A stretch of 64,000 bases of DNA from Azorinus chamasolen (lineage: Eukaryota > Mollusca > Bivalvia > Cardiida > Solecurtidae): assembly GCA_963576725.1 (NCBI GenBank), contig OY755246.1, positions 76,786,239-76,850,238 on the forward strand, given 5' to 3'. This document shows positions 22,690 to 35,100 of the stretch, one piece after another. Position 1 is the stretch's first letter. Each line of letters begins with the position of its first letter. Both the position numbers and the translations under genes were made by a program. The notes below the pieces were generated by a model. It was not told the origin of the DNA. It did no database searches and saw only the letters and a list, made by a program, of their open reading frames with translations.

Positions 22690-23754
22690 GTAATGAGATG
22701 TCATTATGTATCAAATAGTTTCATACTTGGTTCCAGTGTTATAAAACTTCTGCGTCTAAGTTAATTCTCAAGTATCTGATTGATCATTTTTCGAGTTTGT
22801 TCAAAGTTTGACCAATCAGGTGCTTTGAGTATGAACTCAGATTCAGATAGAAATTCATCAGCTGGTGTTTGAGAGTGAAGATCATGTGATAAATACGAAC
22901 CTGGGGCTACGATGAAATTGGACCTAACGGAAAATGAAAGTTTTGCGGAATCACTAGAACAGGTATTGCACATGAAATGCAAAGTCTTGGGAGAACGTAG
23001 GCTTATTGATAGGAAATAGGGCGCATATGAAAGATAACTGACCTATCACAAAATAAAGGAATGGGACTTATTAAAGAGACACTAATGAAATTTGGACTGT
23101 TGGAAAAATGGGACATCTGGGGCAACTGGGGCCTAACGGGAAGCCGGACAGGGAGTAAAGTCCAGACTCTCATAACACGATGACTGATAACAAAAGCTGC
23201 ACAATGCCAATTGTTTGGATCTATTCGGTTTTGATGTCTGGTTCGATTAAAGTTATATTCTGCTATTTTTTCTATATGAATCAATTAACACCAAAAGTGG
23301 TACGCACATTCATATGGAAATAATGCTTAAAGCCCTGTTTCCCGCTGTATATATTAATGCATTCATGTAAATCTTACCTATATCTGAATATTGCTAAATC
23401 ATTAGAAAATCGCCGACATTCGATACAAACAATGCTTTGCTTACCATGCTCATTTCAAATCATATATATATACATGTATATTGAGATTCTAGAGTAATTT
23501 TGTTACGTAAACTTTTCGAAAATACGTATGACGATTGAGGAGAGTTCATCTTCTGAGGAACTATTAATCGAGTTTTCAAATAACTTGTATCCTTTAGAGA
23601 CTCCGAGTTCTTCGGTGTATGATTGAAATCTGAATGTTCAAATAATCATAAATATCAACAGTATTTATCTTCCAACATAAATAGTCCAAGTGCAGTCCCT
23701 GATTAACTAACGTATAGATACTGGTAGAGCTGCAGTATACATGGACCATGGGAC
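22690..23754. other. No recognised gene or repeat
   Basis: A 93-codon minus frame at 23003-23284 and a 73-codon one at 22761-22982 have no recognisable domain. Nothing else stands out. Confidence 0.4.
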
Positions 23755-23758
23755 TTAA

Positions 23759-23972
23759 TTAACCCGTAGCCTGCTTAACGCGACCTAACTGACATTTGCA
23801 AACAGCTTGGATCCAGATGAGACGCTGAGTAACTCGGCGTCTCACCAGGATTCAAGCTGTTTGACACTTGACACTCTGTCGACAATATCTAAAAAACTTG
23901 AACGAATCAGAGTGACAACAGCAATAGGTCGGAGCTTAGTAGACCTCATTGTCATAGCAGGCTATGGGTTAA
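23759..23972. repeat. Family D MITE, complete
   Basis: TTAA at both ends. CCCGTAGCCTGCT and AGCAGGCTATGGG are its inverted termini. The central hairpin is CAGCTTGGATCCAGATGAGA / TCTCACCAGGATTCAAGCTG around GCTGAGTAACTCGGC. This copy defines family D as another TTAA-flanked hairpin MITE. Confidence 0.82.
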
Positions 23973-24084
23973 CTCATAGCCTGCTATAACATGTATGTCT
24001 GCTTCAATTCCGTTGTTCTACATTTTTTCACGTGCTTCCTACTCACTCAAGCGTTTCGGAAATGATTGACTTCAAGTGTACGTA

Positions 24085-24370
24085 TAACAGCTTGGATCCT
24101 TATGAGACGCGGGGTTAATCGGCGTCTCATCTGAATGCAAGCTGTTTGCAAATGCAAACGCTTAGCTTAGCAGGATACGCTTAGCAGTCTGAACTCTGAG
24201 CTAATGTCGTCTGGAAATATTGTCATCTATTAAGATTCTTAAAGCACATTTTTCAGTTTCTTTTCGACAAGGACAGCCAACAGTGTCAGAGTGTCAACAC
24301 GTTTGAATCCAGAAGAGGTGCCGATTTACTCAGCGTCATATCTAGATCGAAACTATTTGCAAATGTTATG
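24085..24370. repeat. Two family D fragments
   Basis: CAGCTTGGATCCTTATGAGA / TCTCATCTGAATGCAAGCTG (24088-24146), and a more decayed copy GTTTGAATCCAGAAG ... TCATATCTAGATCGAAAC (24300-24355). Confidence 0.6.
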
Positions 24371-24482
24371 ACAAATTCGCCATAAGTTAACAAAATGTTA
24401 AAAATCACCCTTTTCCCTGTCACGTGATCCATTAATTCATCATAATAGCTATTTGTGGAAAGGAATTAGACAGCGCAGTCAT

Positions 24483-24820
24483 CAAAACCCTTTACATGTT
24501 TCAGACACGTTTTGGCTTCGTTGCAAACAGTATAGAACCAGATCCGGCGACTTGAAGTACGAGTCGTCTGGTCAGAGTATGCTGATGAAATAATATAGAT
24601 ATGACTCTACAGTTTCTGTAATGGCCAAAATTGCCTGTGTTCATATGCCATTATAAAAATGAATCTAATTAATATTCTTGACGTCGTTATTTCTTACGTG
24701 AATAGTCTACAGGTTATGTCATGGCCAGAAGTTCATGTGTGCACATGTCACTTTAAAGATTCAGCTTATTCATATTCATGGTGCCATTATTTGTTACACG
24801 AATATTCCTCGCGTATAGTA
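24483..24820. repeat. Family A MITE with duplicated right part
   Basis: GCAAACAGTATAGAACC / GTCAGAGTATGCTGATG hairpin. The right part (ATGGCC...TTCATRT..CATTATAAA...ATTATTTCTTACRTGAATA) occurs twice in tandem. Confidence 0.6.
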
Positions 24821-24860
24821 AAAGCCCCTCAAAACTGGACGTGGACATTAGTACCAGTGC

Positions 24861-25045
24861 ATGCCTCTCTATAACGGTCACTAAATTGTGTTAATTAGCT
24901 GGTATTTAGGGCAGGGGCTGCTAAAAGCAAGGTGAAAGTAAAACAGAACGTTCCTATAGGAGCGTTCTGTTTTACTTTCACCTTGCTTTAACTTTAACAC
25001 AAATACTTGATGTAATTTAGTGGCCGTTATAGAGAGGTTTTTCTG
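24861..25045. repeat. Family E (pogo-like) MITE
   Basis: CCTCTCTATAACGGTCACTA and GTTATAGAGAGGTTTTTCTG ends, with near-perfect arms GGTGAAAGTAAAACAGAACG around TTCCTATAGGAGC. Confidence 0.8.
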
Positions 25046-25093
25046 TAGAATTACCAGATAAACCAGTGTAAAAATAACACAACACCATCCGAC

Positions 25094-25332
25094 TTAACTC
25101 TTTACGCCATAAATACTGCGCCTTTCTACGCCTTTGACCGACATTGACGGCTCCAGTAGGAGCCATCTGAATCAGGGTCTGTTCTATTTACATATCACAT
25201 AATATGCATATGTTCTAAAGTTTAAATCCCATGACCAAACCATGCTGAGTCATTGCGCTATTACATAATACAACAATAAATATATTTAATATAATTATTC
25301 CTGATATGAATATTCACAGAGTAAAGGGTTAA
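25094..25332. repeat. Family A MITE
   Basis: TTAA at both ends, CTCTTTACGCCATAAATACT start, shortened hairpin around GGCTCCAGTAGGAGCC, and ATTCACAGAGTAAAGGGTTAA end. Confidence 0.78.
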
Positions 25333-25383
25333 CATAACTCAAATTGCCTTTCCATAATCTCCTATTACAAGATCACAATAGTA

Positions 25384-25589
25384 CAGTAAACCCCACAAAA
25401 CCGTACGGACGTTAAATGTAGTATAAATATCGGTCTTGGAGACAGGTGGCAGCTTAATGTATGGTGAAAGGCATACAGAAAGCTCCTCTAGGAACTTTCT
25501 GTATGACTTTCACCCTGCATTAAGCAGCCATCTGCCTACAAGTATGTGAATTCTTCTCTTCTATGATTCCGGTTTAGAGGGGTTTACTG
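25384..25589. repeat. Family E (pogo-like) MITE, CAGTAAACCCC subtype
   Basis: TA-flanked CAGTAAACCCCACAAAACCG ... CGGTTTAGAGGGGTTTACTG type ends. The hairpin GGTGAAAGGCATACAGAAAG is opposed around CTCCTCTAGGA. Confidence 0.82.
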
Positions 25590-25649
25590 TATCCGTGGAT
25601 CAAAGGTAATTATGTACTATTAGTCAAACACTTATATAGACTGATACCT

Positions 25650-25760
25650 GGGGAATATTCATGTAAGAAATAATGACATCATGAGTATTAATTCGTTTTT
25701 TAATTTAAAATATATTCCCTGTTGCATATTCATGTAAGAAATAATGACAGTATGAATAAT
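25650..25760. repeat. Family A end fragments
   Basis: Two tandem copies of ATTCATGTAAGAAATAATGACA, the right-end module of family A, without hairpins. Confidence 0.5.
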
Positions 25761-25762
25761 AT

Positions 25763-25927
25763 AGTAAAACCTCTCTATAACGGCCACTAAAGTAGATCAA
25801 GTATTTTGTATTAAAGGCAGGTGGCTGCTTAAAGCAAGGTGAAAGTAAAACAGAACGCTCCTAGCCACCGGTCCTGAATACCAACTAATTAACACAATTT
25901 AGTGACCGTTATAGAGAGGGTCTACTG
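25763..25927. repeat. Family E MITE with deleted hairpin arm
   Basis: Ends AGTAAAACCTCTCTATAAC and GTTATAGAGAGGGTCTACTG. The left arm stops after AACGCTCCTA, and the right arm is gone, so the deletion starts at the apex. A second orphan end GAGGGGGTTTACTG lies just beyond. Confidence 0.7.
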
Positions 25928-25974
25928 TAATTAGCCGCCAAAGTTTAGAGGGGGTTTACTGTATTCTTAGCCTG

Positions 25975-26120
25975 CTAGCACTTTCATCTATAACTACCCA
26001 TGATTCTATATTCTGGACATGGGCAAACAGTGTAGACCTAGAACAGAGAGTTCCTGAATGAACCTTTATTAAGGGTCCACGCTGTTTGCTATACAAGTAC
26101 CTATACGTCAATGGTTAACT
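25975..26120. repeat. Family F hairpin repeat
   Basis: AGCCTGCTAGCACTTTCATC start, GCAAACAGTGTAGACC opposed to GGGTCCACGCTGTTTGC, and CAATGGTTAAC end. Confidence 0.5.
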
Positions 26121-26270
26121 ACTAACAAGTACAAGGCCCTAACTGCAAGACCCTTCCGACGTGAAAAGTAGATTTGTTTTTAATTTGGACGAGTTTTCCT
26201 AATAAATATGGGGGTTAAAGGTTTCATAAAGAACACGAATTTACTGACAGTATTATCTATGAATGATTTA

Positions 26271-26503
26271 TTAACCCTTTTCCTGTTCTGTATTTATTCC
26301 CAAGTTCAGAACCTACTGAATATTCATGGACAAAACAGTTATAATGAAATATTGAATGTGGAACATTGTAGCCATTTTAGAATGTAAAGAAACAAGATTT
26401 TTCAAATTCCACTAGCAAACAGAGCAGACCCTGATCAGACGGCTCCTGGATCTGCTCTGTTTGCGAACGCATGACAACACGTTTTATGAGGGAAAGAGTT
26501 ACT
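26271..26503. repeat. Family A MITE, CCTGTTCTGTATTTA subtype
   Basis: TTAACCCTTTTCCTGTTCTG start, GAATGTGGAACATTGTAGCC, GCAAACAGAGCAGACCCTG / GGATCTGCTCTGTTTGC hairpin with a truncated apex, and GAGGGAAAGAGTT end. The same subtype occurs at 43940, 56079 and 63050. Confidence 0.75.
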
Positions 26504-26540
26504 TATTTCTATATATGTACATTGTATTGATATTCTTATA

Positions 26541-29500
26541 TGATACATTCTAACAATGCCAACCATTCTCCTGCTAATCTCGAATTTACTGACATTTTCA
26601 AAAGCATGCCCTTTCAGAGCTACAGATAAAGGTGCGTACCCAAATACTAAATCGTCATTTCTTCACCAAACCCTATACTATGGCCACTCTCTAGAATCGC
26701 CTCGAAGAGACGATTCTAAAGAGTAGTCACAATATAGGGTTTGGCGGAGAACTGCTTATTTACACATACAGCATGGATGTATCAGTGTACACATACAATA
26801 TGAGGGTATCAAAATACACTTACAGCATGAGGGTATCAGTGTACACATACAGCATGATGGTATCAGTGTGTACACATGCAGCATGAGGGTATCAGTGTAC
26901 ACTTACAGCATGGGGGTATCAGTGCACACATACAGCACGGGGGTATCAGTGTACACTTACAGCATGAGGGTATCAGTGTACACATACAGCATGGGGGTAT
27001 CAGTGTACACATACAGCATGGGGGTATCAGTGTACACATACAGCATGATGGTATCAGTGTGTACACATGCAGCATGAGGGTATCAGTGTACACTTACAGC
27101 ATGGGGGTATCAGTGCACACATACAGCACGGGGGTATCAGTGTACACTTACAGCATGAGGGTATCAGTGTACACATACAGCATGGGGGTATCAGTGTACA
27201 CATACAGCATGGGGGTATCAGTGTACACATACAGCATGGGGGTATCAGTGTACACATACAGCATGAGGGTATCAGTGTACACATACAGCATGAGGGTATC
27301 AGTGTACACATACAGCATGATGGTATCAGTGTACACATACAGCATGAGGGTATCACTTTACACATACAGCATGAGGGTATCAGTGTACACATACAGCATG
27401 ATGGTATCAGTGTACACATACAGCATGGGGGCATCAGTGTACACATACAGCATGAGGGTATCAGTGTACACATACAGCATGATGGTATCAGTGTACACAT
27501 ACAGCATGAGGGTATCAGTGTGTACACATACAGCATGAGGATATCAGTGTACACTTACAGCATGGGGGTATCAGTGTACACATACAGCATGGGGGTATCA
27601 GTGTGTACATATACAGCATGAGGGTATCAGTGTACACATACAGCATGAGGGTATCAGTGTGTACACATACAGCATGAGGGTATCAGTGTACACATACAGC
27701 ATGAGGGTATCAGTGTACACATACAGCATGATGGTATCACTTTACACATACAGCATGCTGGTATCAGTGTACACATACAGCATGGGGGCATCAGTGTGTA
27801 CACATACAGCATGAGGATATCAGTGTACACATACAGCATGATGGTATCACTTTACACATACAGCATGAGGGTATCAGTGTACACATACAGCATGGGGGCA
27901 TCAGTGTGTACACATACAGCATGAGGGCATCAGTGTACACATACAGCATGAGGGTATCAGTGTACACATACAGCATGAGGGCATTAGATACATTCTAACA
28001 ATGCCAACCATTCTCCTGCTAATCTCGAATTTACTGACATTTTCAAAAGCATGCCCTTTCAGAGCTACAGATAAAGGTGCGTACCAAAATACTAAATCGT
28101 CATTTCTTCACCAAACCCTATACTATGGCCACTCTCTAGAATCGCCTCGAAGAGACGATTCTAAAGAGTAGTCACAATATAGGGTTTGGCGGAGAACTGC
28201 TTATTTACACATACAGCATGGATGTATCAGTGTACACATACAATATGAGGGTATCAAAATACACTTACAGCATGAGGGTATCAGTGCACACATACAGCAT
28301 GATGGTATCAGTGTGTACACATGCAGCATGAGGGTATCAGTGTACACTCACAGCATGGGGGTATCAGTGCACACATACAGCACGGGGGTATCAGTGTACA
28401 CTTACAGCATGAGGGTATCAGTGTACACATACAGCATGGGGGTATCAGTGTACACATACAGCATGGGGGTATCAGTGTACACATACAGCATGGGGGTATC
28501 AGTGTACACATACAGCATGATGGTATCAGTGTACACATACAGCATGAGGGTATCAGTGTACACATACAGCATGAGGGTATCGGTGTGTACACATACAGCA
28601 TGAGGGTATCAGTGTGTACACATACAGCATGAGGATATCAGTGTACACTTACAGCATGGGGGTATCAGTGTACACATACAGCATGGGGGTATCAGTGTGT
28701 ACACATACAGCATGAGGGTATCAGTGTACACATACAGCATGAGGGTATCAGTGTGTACACATACAGCATGAGGGTATCAGTGTACACATACAGCATGAGG
28801 GTATCAGTGTACACATACAGCATGATGGTATCACTTTACACATACAGCATGCTGGTATCAGTGTACACATACAGCATGGGGGCATCAGTGTGTACACATA
28901 CAGCATGAGGATATCAGTGTACACATACAGCATGATGGTATCACTTTACACATACAGCATGAGGGTATCAGTGTACACATACAGCATGGGGGCATCAGTG
29001 TGTACACATACAGCATGAGGGCATCAGTGCACACATACAGCATGAGGGTATCAGTGTACACATACAGCATGAGGGTATCAGTGTACACATACAGCATGAG
29101 GGCATTAGATACATTCTAACAATGCCAACCATTCTCCTGCTAATCTCGAATTTACTGACATTTTCAAAAGCATGCCCTTTCAGAGCTACAGATAAAGGTG
29201 CGTACCCAAATACTAAATCGTCATTTCTTCACCAAACCCTATACTATGGCCACTCTCTAGAATCGCCTCGAAGAGACGATTCTAAAGAGTAGTCACAATA
29301 TAGGGTTTGGCGGAGAACTGCTTATTTACACATACAGCATGGATGTATCAGTGTACACATACAATATGAGGGTATCAAAATACACTTACAGCAGGAGGGT
29401 ATCAGTGCACACATACAGCATGATGGTATCAGTGTGTACACATGCAGCATGAGGGTATCAGTGTACACTTACAGCATGGGGTATCAGTGCACACATACAG

Positions 29501-31130
29501 CACGGGGGTATCAGTGTACACTTACAGCATGAGGGTATCAGTGTACACATACAGCATGGGGGTATCAGTGTACACATACAGCATGGGGGTATCAGTGTAC
29601 ACATACAGCATGGGGGTATCAGTGTACACATACAGCATGATGGTATCAGTGTACACATACAGCATGAGGGTATCAGTGTACACATACAGCATGAGGGTAT
29701 CAGTGTACACATACAGCATGAGGGTATCGGTGTGTACACATACAGCATGAGGATATCAGTGTACACTTACAGCATGATGGTATCAGTGTACACATACAGC
29801 ATGGGGGCATCAGTGTACACATACAGCATGAGGGTATCAGTGTACACATACAGCATGATGGTATCAGTGTACACATACAGCATGAGGGTATCAGTGTGTA
29901 CACATACAGCATGAGGATATCAGTGTACACTTACAGCATGGGGGTATCAGTGTACACATACAGCATGGGGGTATCAGTGTGTACACATACAGCATGAGGG
30001 TATCAGTGTACACATACAGCATGAGGGTATCAGTGTGTACACATACAGTATGAGGGTATCAGTGTACACATACAGCATGAGGGTATAAGCGTACGTACAC
30101 ATACAACATGAGGGTATCAGTGCATACATACAGCATGAGGATATCGATGTACACATACAGCATGGGGGCATCAGTGTACACATACAGCATGAGGGTATCA
30201 GTGTACACATACAGCATGATGGTATCAGTGTACACATACAGCATGAGGGCATTAGTGTGTACACATACAGCATGAGGATATCAGTGTACATATACAGCAT
30301 GAGGGTATCAGTGTACACATACAGCATGAGGGTATCAGTGTACACATACAGCATGAGGGCATCAGTGTGTACACATACAGCATGAGGGTATCAGTGTACA
30401 TATACAGCATGAGGGTATCAGTGTACACATACAGCATGAGGGTATCAGTGTACACATACTGCATGATGGTATCAGTGTACACATACAGCATGGGGGTATC
30501 AGTGTACACATACAGCATGAGGGTATCAGTGTACACATACAGCATGGGGGCATCAGTGTGTACACATACAGCATGGGGATATCAGTGTACACATAAAGCA
30601 TGATGGCATCAGTGTACACTTACAGCATGAGGGCATCAGTGTACACATACAACATGAGGTTATCAGTGTACACATACAGAATGAGGGTATAAGCGTACGT
30701 ACACATACAACATGAGGGTATCAGTGCATACATACAGCATGAGGATATCGATGTACACATACAGAATGAGGGTATAAGCGTACGTACACATACAACATGA
30801 GGGTATCAGTGCATACATACAACATGAGGGTATAAGCGTACGTACACATACAACATGAGGGTATCAGTGCATACATACAACATGAGGGTATCAGTGTACA
30901 CATACAGAATGAGGGTATAAGCGTACGTACACATACAACATGAGGGTATCAGTGCATACATACAGCATGAGGATATCGATGTACACATACAGAATGGGGG
31001 TATCAGTGTACGTACATATATAACATGAGGGTATCAGTGTCCACATACAGCATGAGGGTATCAGTGTACACATACAGCATATGAGGGTATCAGTGTGTAC
31101 ACATACAGCATATGAGGGTATCAGTGAAAC
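26541..31130. repeat. 27-bp minisatellite in three higher-order blocks
   Basis: Units ACACATACAGCATGAGGG followed by TATCAGTGT, 27 bp, with 29-bp variants containing GTGTGTACAC. Three blocks each begin with the same single-copy leader (starting near 26541, 27986 and 29105), then about 0.8-1.8 kb of units. Leaders two and three are about 1.1 kb apart. The far end (30640-31060) is more diverged (ACATACAACATGAGGG, AAGCGTACGTAC). Because 27 is divisible by three, both strands stay open. The long YTYSMRVSV-like and MLYVYTDTL-like frames are by-products. Confidence 0.95.
26618..26751. repeat. Family C hairpin inside higher-order block 1
   Basis: CAGAGCTACAGATAAAGGTG start and hairpin ACCAAACCCTATACTATGGC ... 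AATATAGGGTTTGGCGGAG. The right end of the element is missing, replaced by the minisatellite. The same piece recurs near 28060-28195 and 29180-29320. Confidence 0.8.
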
Positions 31131-31178
31131 CTGAATGTTTTATCGGGGCTTAATCTGTAAGAAATAAAGTAATAACTA

Positions 31179-31388
31179 ATAACCCTTTACTCCATGAATA
31201 TACATGTAAGGAATGATGAATATTTATTAGATTATTTTTAAAATGGCAAATTAACACATGGAATTTTTACCTAAGCAGAAACTGCAGAACCAGGTCTAGG
31301 TTATTCATAAGAGAGCAGTGTCGATCTGAGTCTACTTTGTTTGCAAATGAGTAGAAAGCGTATTTATTTAAATAGAGTAAATGGTTAA
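31179..31388. repeat. Family A MITE, hairpin partly deleted
   Basis: AACCCTTTACTCCATGAATA start and AGAGTAAATGGTTAA end. Left arm reduced to GAGAGCAGTGTC, right arm GATCTGAGTCTACTTTGTTT. Confidence 0.68.
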
Positions 31389-31394
31389 CTGATA

Positions 31395-31550
31395 TGTAAT
31401 GGCACTATGGACAAACGTTTTTTTTTATCATGGCAGAAACTGTAGAATCATATGTATATTATTTAATTGGCAATCAAAGCAGACCTGATCTGATCTGAGT
31501 CTACTCTGTTTACAAAGTCTTAAAAAGAATTAAAATGGTTAATCCCTAAG
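31395..31550. repeat. Family A MITE, partial
   Basis: CATGGCAGAAACTGTAGAATC, GGCAATCAAAGCAGACC and GAGTCTACTCTGTTTACAAA. Left terminus missing. Confidence 0.55.
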
Positions 31551-31899
31551 CATGTCACATGTCAAGAGATTCGCAATCTTGTATTAAACAGAGCCTAATG
31601 GTATTACATTGTATTTGTCTTCATATGCTAACACGATTTTAAAAGTTAAAAGGGTTGTCAAGAAAAGTATATGAACCTACATATCTATTCATTAAATTCA
31701 GCAACTTTAGAAAAATCAGGACTAAAAGATTCCACGTTTACATGGAGTTGTGATTTTTTATGAACATGTAAACCCATTTGAATTGCTTCAAAAGAGGCAG
31801 AAAGCGCTCGAGCTATTTAAGTTTATTAATTGAATACTGTTTCCCGCATGTACAGCCGAAATTCTTTATTGGTATTTTATGTTTACCCTTCCTTCATGA

Positions 31900-32117
31900 A
31901 ATTGCCTTGGTCTATTTTTAGTTAACGGAAGTAAAATCCAACCAATCAAATCGCATTGTAACATATGTCGGACAGCCAGACCGCGCATTTCGATGTCAAC
32001 ATTAGTGTTTCTTTGCAAAGATTTTCCTTCTTTTTATCTGAATTGTGCCATAGATTTCATTGATTTTACACGCGTTTGGTATGGAAGAATATCACAACCA
32101 CGTTTTAGCCTACAAGG
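31900..32117 (+). promoter_or_regulatory. Proposed Myb promoter and 5' leader
   Basis: This lies immediately 5' of the proposed first Myb codon. It contains a CCAAT box (31942-31946), a GGAAGT Ets-like site near 31926 and CpG-containing CCGCGCATTT and ACGCGTTT. It is unusually free of MITEs. An upstream ATG at 32081 opens a 19-codon frame whose TAG (32138-32140) abuts the exon 1 donor. If included in the mRNA it overlaps the main start out of frame. The transcription start is not determined. Confidence 0.4.
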
Positions 32118-32140
32118 ATGTCAGAATCCACCCAGAATAG
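32118..32140 (+). CDS. Myb: Myb exon 1 (7 codons plus 2 nt)
   Basis: ATG at 32118 with A at -3 encodes MSESTQN plus AG. The donor is AG|GTGAGT. Two leftover bases join the single base that exon 2 needs, giving Ser8, so the phase fits exactly. Exon 2 has no in-frame ATG, so a start upstream is required. The alternative ATG at 32081 runs into a stop before the donor. A further-upstream non-coding exon cannot be excluded. Confidence 0.6.
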
Positions 32141-35100
32141 GTGAGTTTATATTTTTTTCTGTTTTAGAATTGTGGTTTGTGTATCGTAAAATCTATCCTC
32201 GTACATTTTGACATGTCCTTTGTTGGTCATATGCGTTTAAAAGCAATCCAAACGCCCCCGACATTGCCAGTAGTATCAAATAATCCAAAACATATCAATC
32301 CACCTGTTGATCAACCGCCTGCAAGTTAACACTTTTTCTTTGCATTGCAGAAAATTGCGTAATTTGATAATGTGGCGTCTTTGTTCGTTCTGTTGGACAA
32401 GATTCGAGTAAATTGCCTCGGGGCATTTCTCAGAAAAAACAAGTTGAGTAGAAATCGATAATAGATGATAACATAAGTTACATGTTTTTGATATAAGGAA
32501 AACACATTTTGGCTTTTGACGCGTGCATTTTGGCTTTTTTGGTCACGTGCGTGCAAGAACTCGAGCACGCCGGCAAATTCCGCAATGTTGGTTCACGAGG
32601 GTACTTTCGTTTCTATATGATCAGCATGGCTTCCTTCATGCGCTTCCAAAATGTCCTAGCCTATGTTAAACCTGTTCCAACAATCTGGTAATTATAGGCT
32701 ACATTTTATATGATGGGTTCAATGTAAGCATGTTTTCTTGTGTTATTGTTGTATCTACTGGAGTGCCTTACTGGAGTGCTGGCAAATGAATTTCATCGTT
32801 GACAAGTGTGTCATCATGAATATATAAAATAAACGGAATAAGTCACTGTTCAACTACTCCATGGAAGGTCAAACTCTTGAAGTAGTGAAACACCATCCAT
32901 ACCTTGGTGTTGAACTTTCTGACTGTCTGACAACATGAAATACAATATCCATATTGAGAACATAACATCCAAAGCATCTAGGGTCTTGGGATTCTTAAAA
33001 CGGAATTTAAGACATTGTCCAAAGTCTATGAAAGAACGCGCATACCAATCACTAGTAAGGCCAAGATTGGAATATAGTTCGCCCATATGGAACCCTCAAC
33101 AGAAAACTCAGATTAAGAAAATTGAACAAGTGCAGAGAAACCCTGCTAGATTCGTATCAAACCCTTCAGTTACAAAAATACGACGAGTGTAACAACTATG
33201 CTACAACAGCTTAATTGGCCAATGCTGCAGCAGCGAAGAATGTCATTCGACCTATTTCGTCCACCAACTAGTGGCAATCCCTGTTACCTACTTACCATTA
33301 CAATCGCCCAGACATAATATGGATAAACTGGTGTACATCTGCACAACAAACTCGTCTGCAAGAAGTAATATGAAATTTGTGGCTTATCACTGCAAAATCA
33401 ATGCATATCAACACTCATTCTTTCCATTATACCATGGAACAGTTTACCTGAAATCATGCTTCAACAGAATACTTTGAACGGGTTCAGGGCAGCAGTACTC
33501 CCTGCTGCTATAATGAGAGAGTAATACCGAGACGCTGTGTACAGTGTAAATATATGTTGCATTCACATAAAAATTTCAACTATCACTTTTTTGGGGTGCC
33601 TGTCACACGCGACCACAAACATGTACAGTCACTACCCACCCACCTACTGTACAGTCACCCCTTGCACCTCCACGTAGTGTCCAGGAAGGATGATGTGGAG
33701 AAACGTCGTTGAAGTTGAAGATAAAATGTTTTCTGATTTACTTGCACATGTAGGCCTAAGTTGATGTTGACAATAAGAATGTAAGCTTCCTAACCAGTTA
33801 CTCCCTTAATACACCTGATAATGCCTAAAGTTGCAAAACTTATTTATTGTATACCAAATTCATTTGGCTTCTGTATGAGTTGTCAGTGTCTCTTCTGGTT
33901 CCTATAGGGGAGCCATCTGATCAGGGTCTGCTCTGTTTGCTAATGGACTTTGATTATCCCTGTAGATCTAGACTGTTGTTCCCAAAGTCCGTGGTACTTA
34001 ATGGTGTTATAAGTAATAGAGATCGAAAGGAGAACTTGTATTTACAATTAGCATTTCTGATGACATCCATTCGTTATCTTCGATATGCTTGTTATTACTT
34101 TTGAAAAATATAACGGTAATGCTCTGCAGCATGTAGATAAACTAGGTCACTGGCATCCATTTGCATTTATGACGTCATACTCGAAGTTCGTGGTATTAAG
34201 ATCAGAGGCTAATAATTTTATTAGCACTATCAATAAATATATTGTTTGGGGTTTAACTGTAAAGAAAAAACAAAAAAATGATCGTGTCTGACGTTATAAT
34301 GGCAGTGTTGTTGCAGACGAATGAGAGAAATGATAGAGGGTGAAAGATCTAGAGTTGAATGAAAATTGACAAAATATTGCGGATTTCGGGGTTTTGTGTG
34401 ATTTAAAGTGCATTTTCTTGGATTTTGTGTTTTAACTTACAGAAATCGATCCATTTTCGCTTCAGGAATCAGGAAATGTTTTTAAATTAGATACGAAAGT
34501 AGGTCAAACAGGTTCGTATGTTTACGGAAGCAGTGTGACGTAATGCGAATACCACGAGATTCGTGATACCACGACATTCGCGTATAACAGTATACTTTGA
34601 AACAGCTTGAATACTACTGGAACACAGAGTTACTCGGTGTCTCATCTAGATCCAAGCCATTTGTAATGTGACTTATTTTGTAGTTATAGCTGGACAAGGG
34701 TTAACTCTTAAAAAGGCTTTCTCTCATGCAAATGTTTTTTTGTGCCTTTACAAACAGAGTAGACCCAGATCAGACGCCTTCTGTAGGAGACATCTGATCA
34801 GGGTCTGCTCTGTAAAACATGCTTATGAAATTATAATAGATCTGAGTACAGTTTCTAACAATACAAAGACATTCAGTACAAGCGCCATTAAAAACCCCAG
34901 CTAAGTATTCATGATGTCATTATTTCTGTCATTATTTCTGTCATTATTTCTGTCATTATTTCTGACATGAATGTTCAACGGGAACAGGGTTAACCCTTTT
35001 TGTAATGAACATGTTTGCATGTATATACATGTATTGATCACTACAGAGTACAGACATAATTTTTATATATGGTAAAAAATTAGAAGAAAATTGTTGGCTT

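Noticed and set aside
26863..31073. Many long open frames on both strands (up to 220 codons)
   Set aside because: They come from a 27-bp repeat, which has no stop in several frames. No start context, no unique sequence, and mutually overlapping frames.
26760..31130. Possible CRISPR-like regular array
   Set aside because: Units are adjacent with no unique spacers, and the genome is clearly eukaryotic.
31771..31790. TTTGAA as a CHR cell-cycle element of the Myb promoter
   Set aside because: A six-base motif more than 300 bp from the proposed start, with no adjacent CDE. Expected by chance.
31993..32211. 72-codon frame starting MSTLVFLCKDF
   Set aside because: It crosses the strong exon 1 donor at 32141 and cannot join exon 2 in phase. 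The phase-compatible ATG is at 32118.
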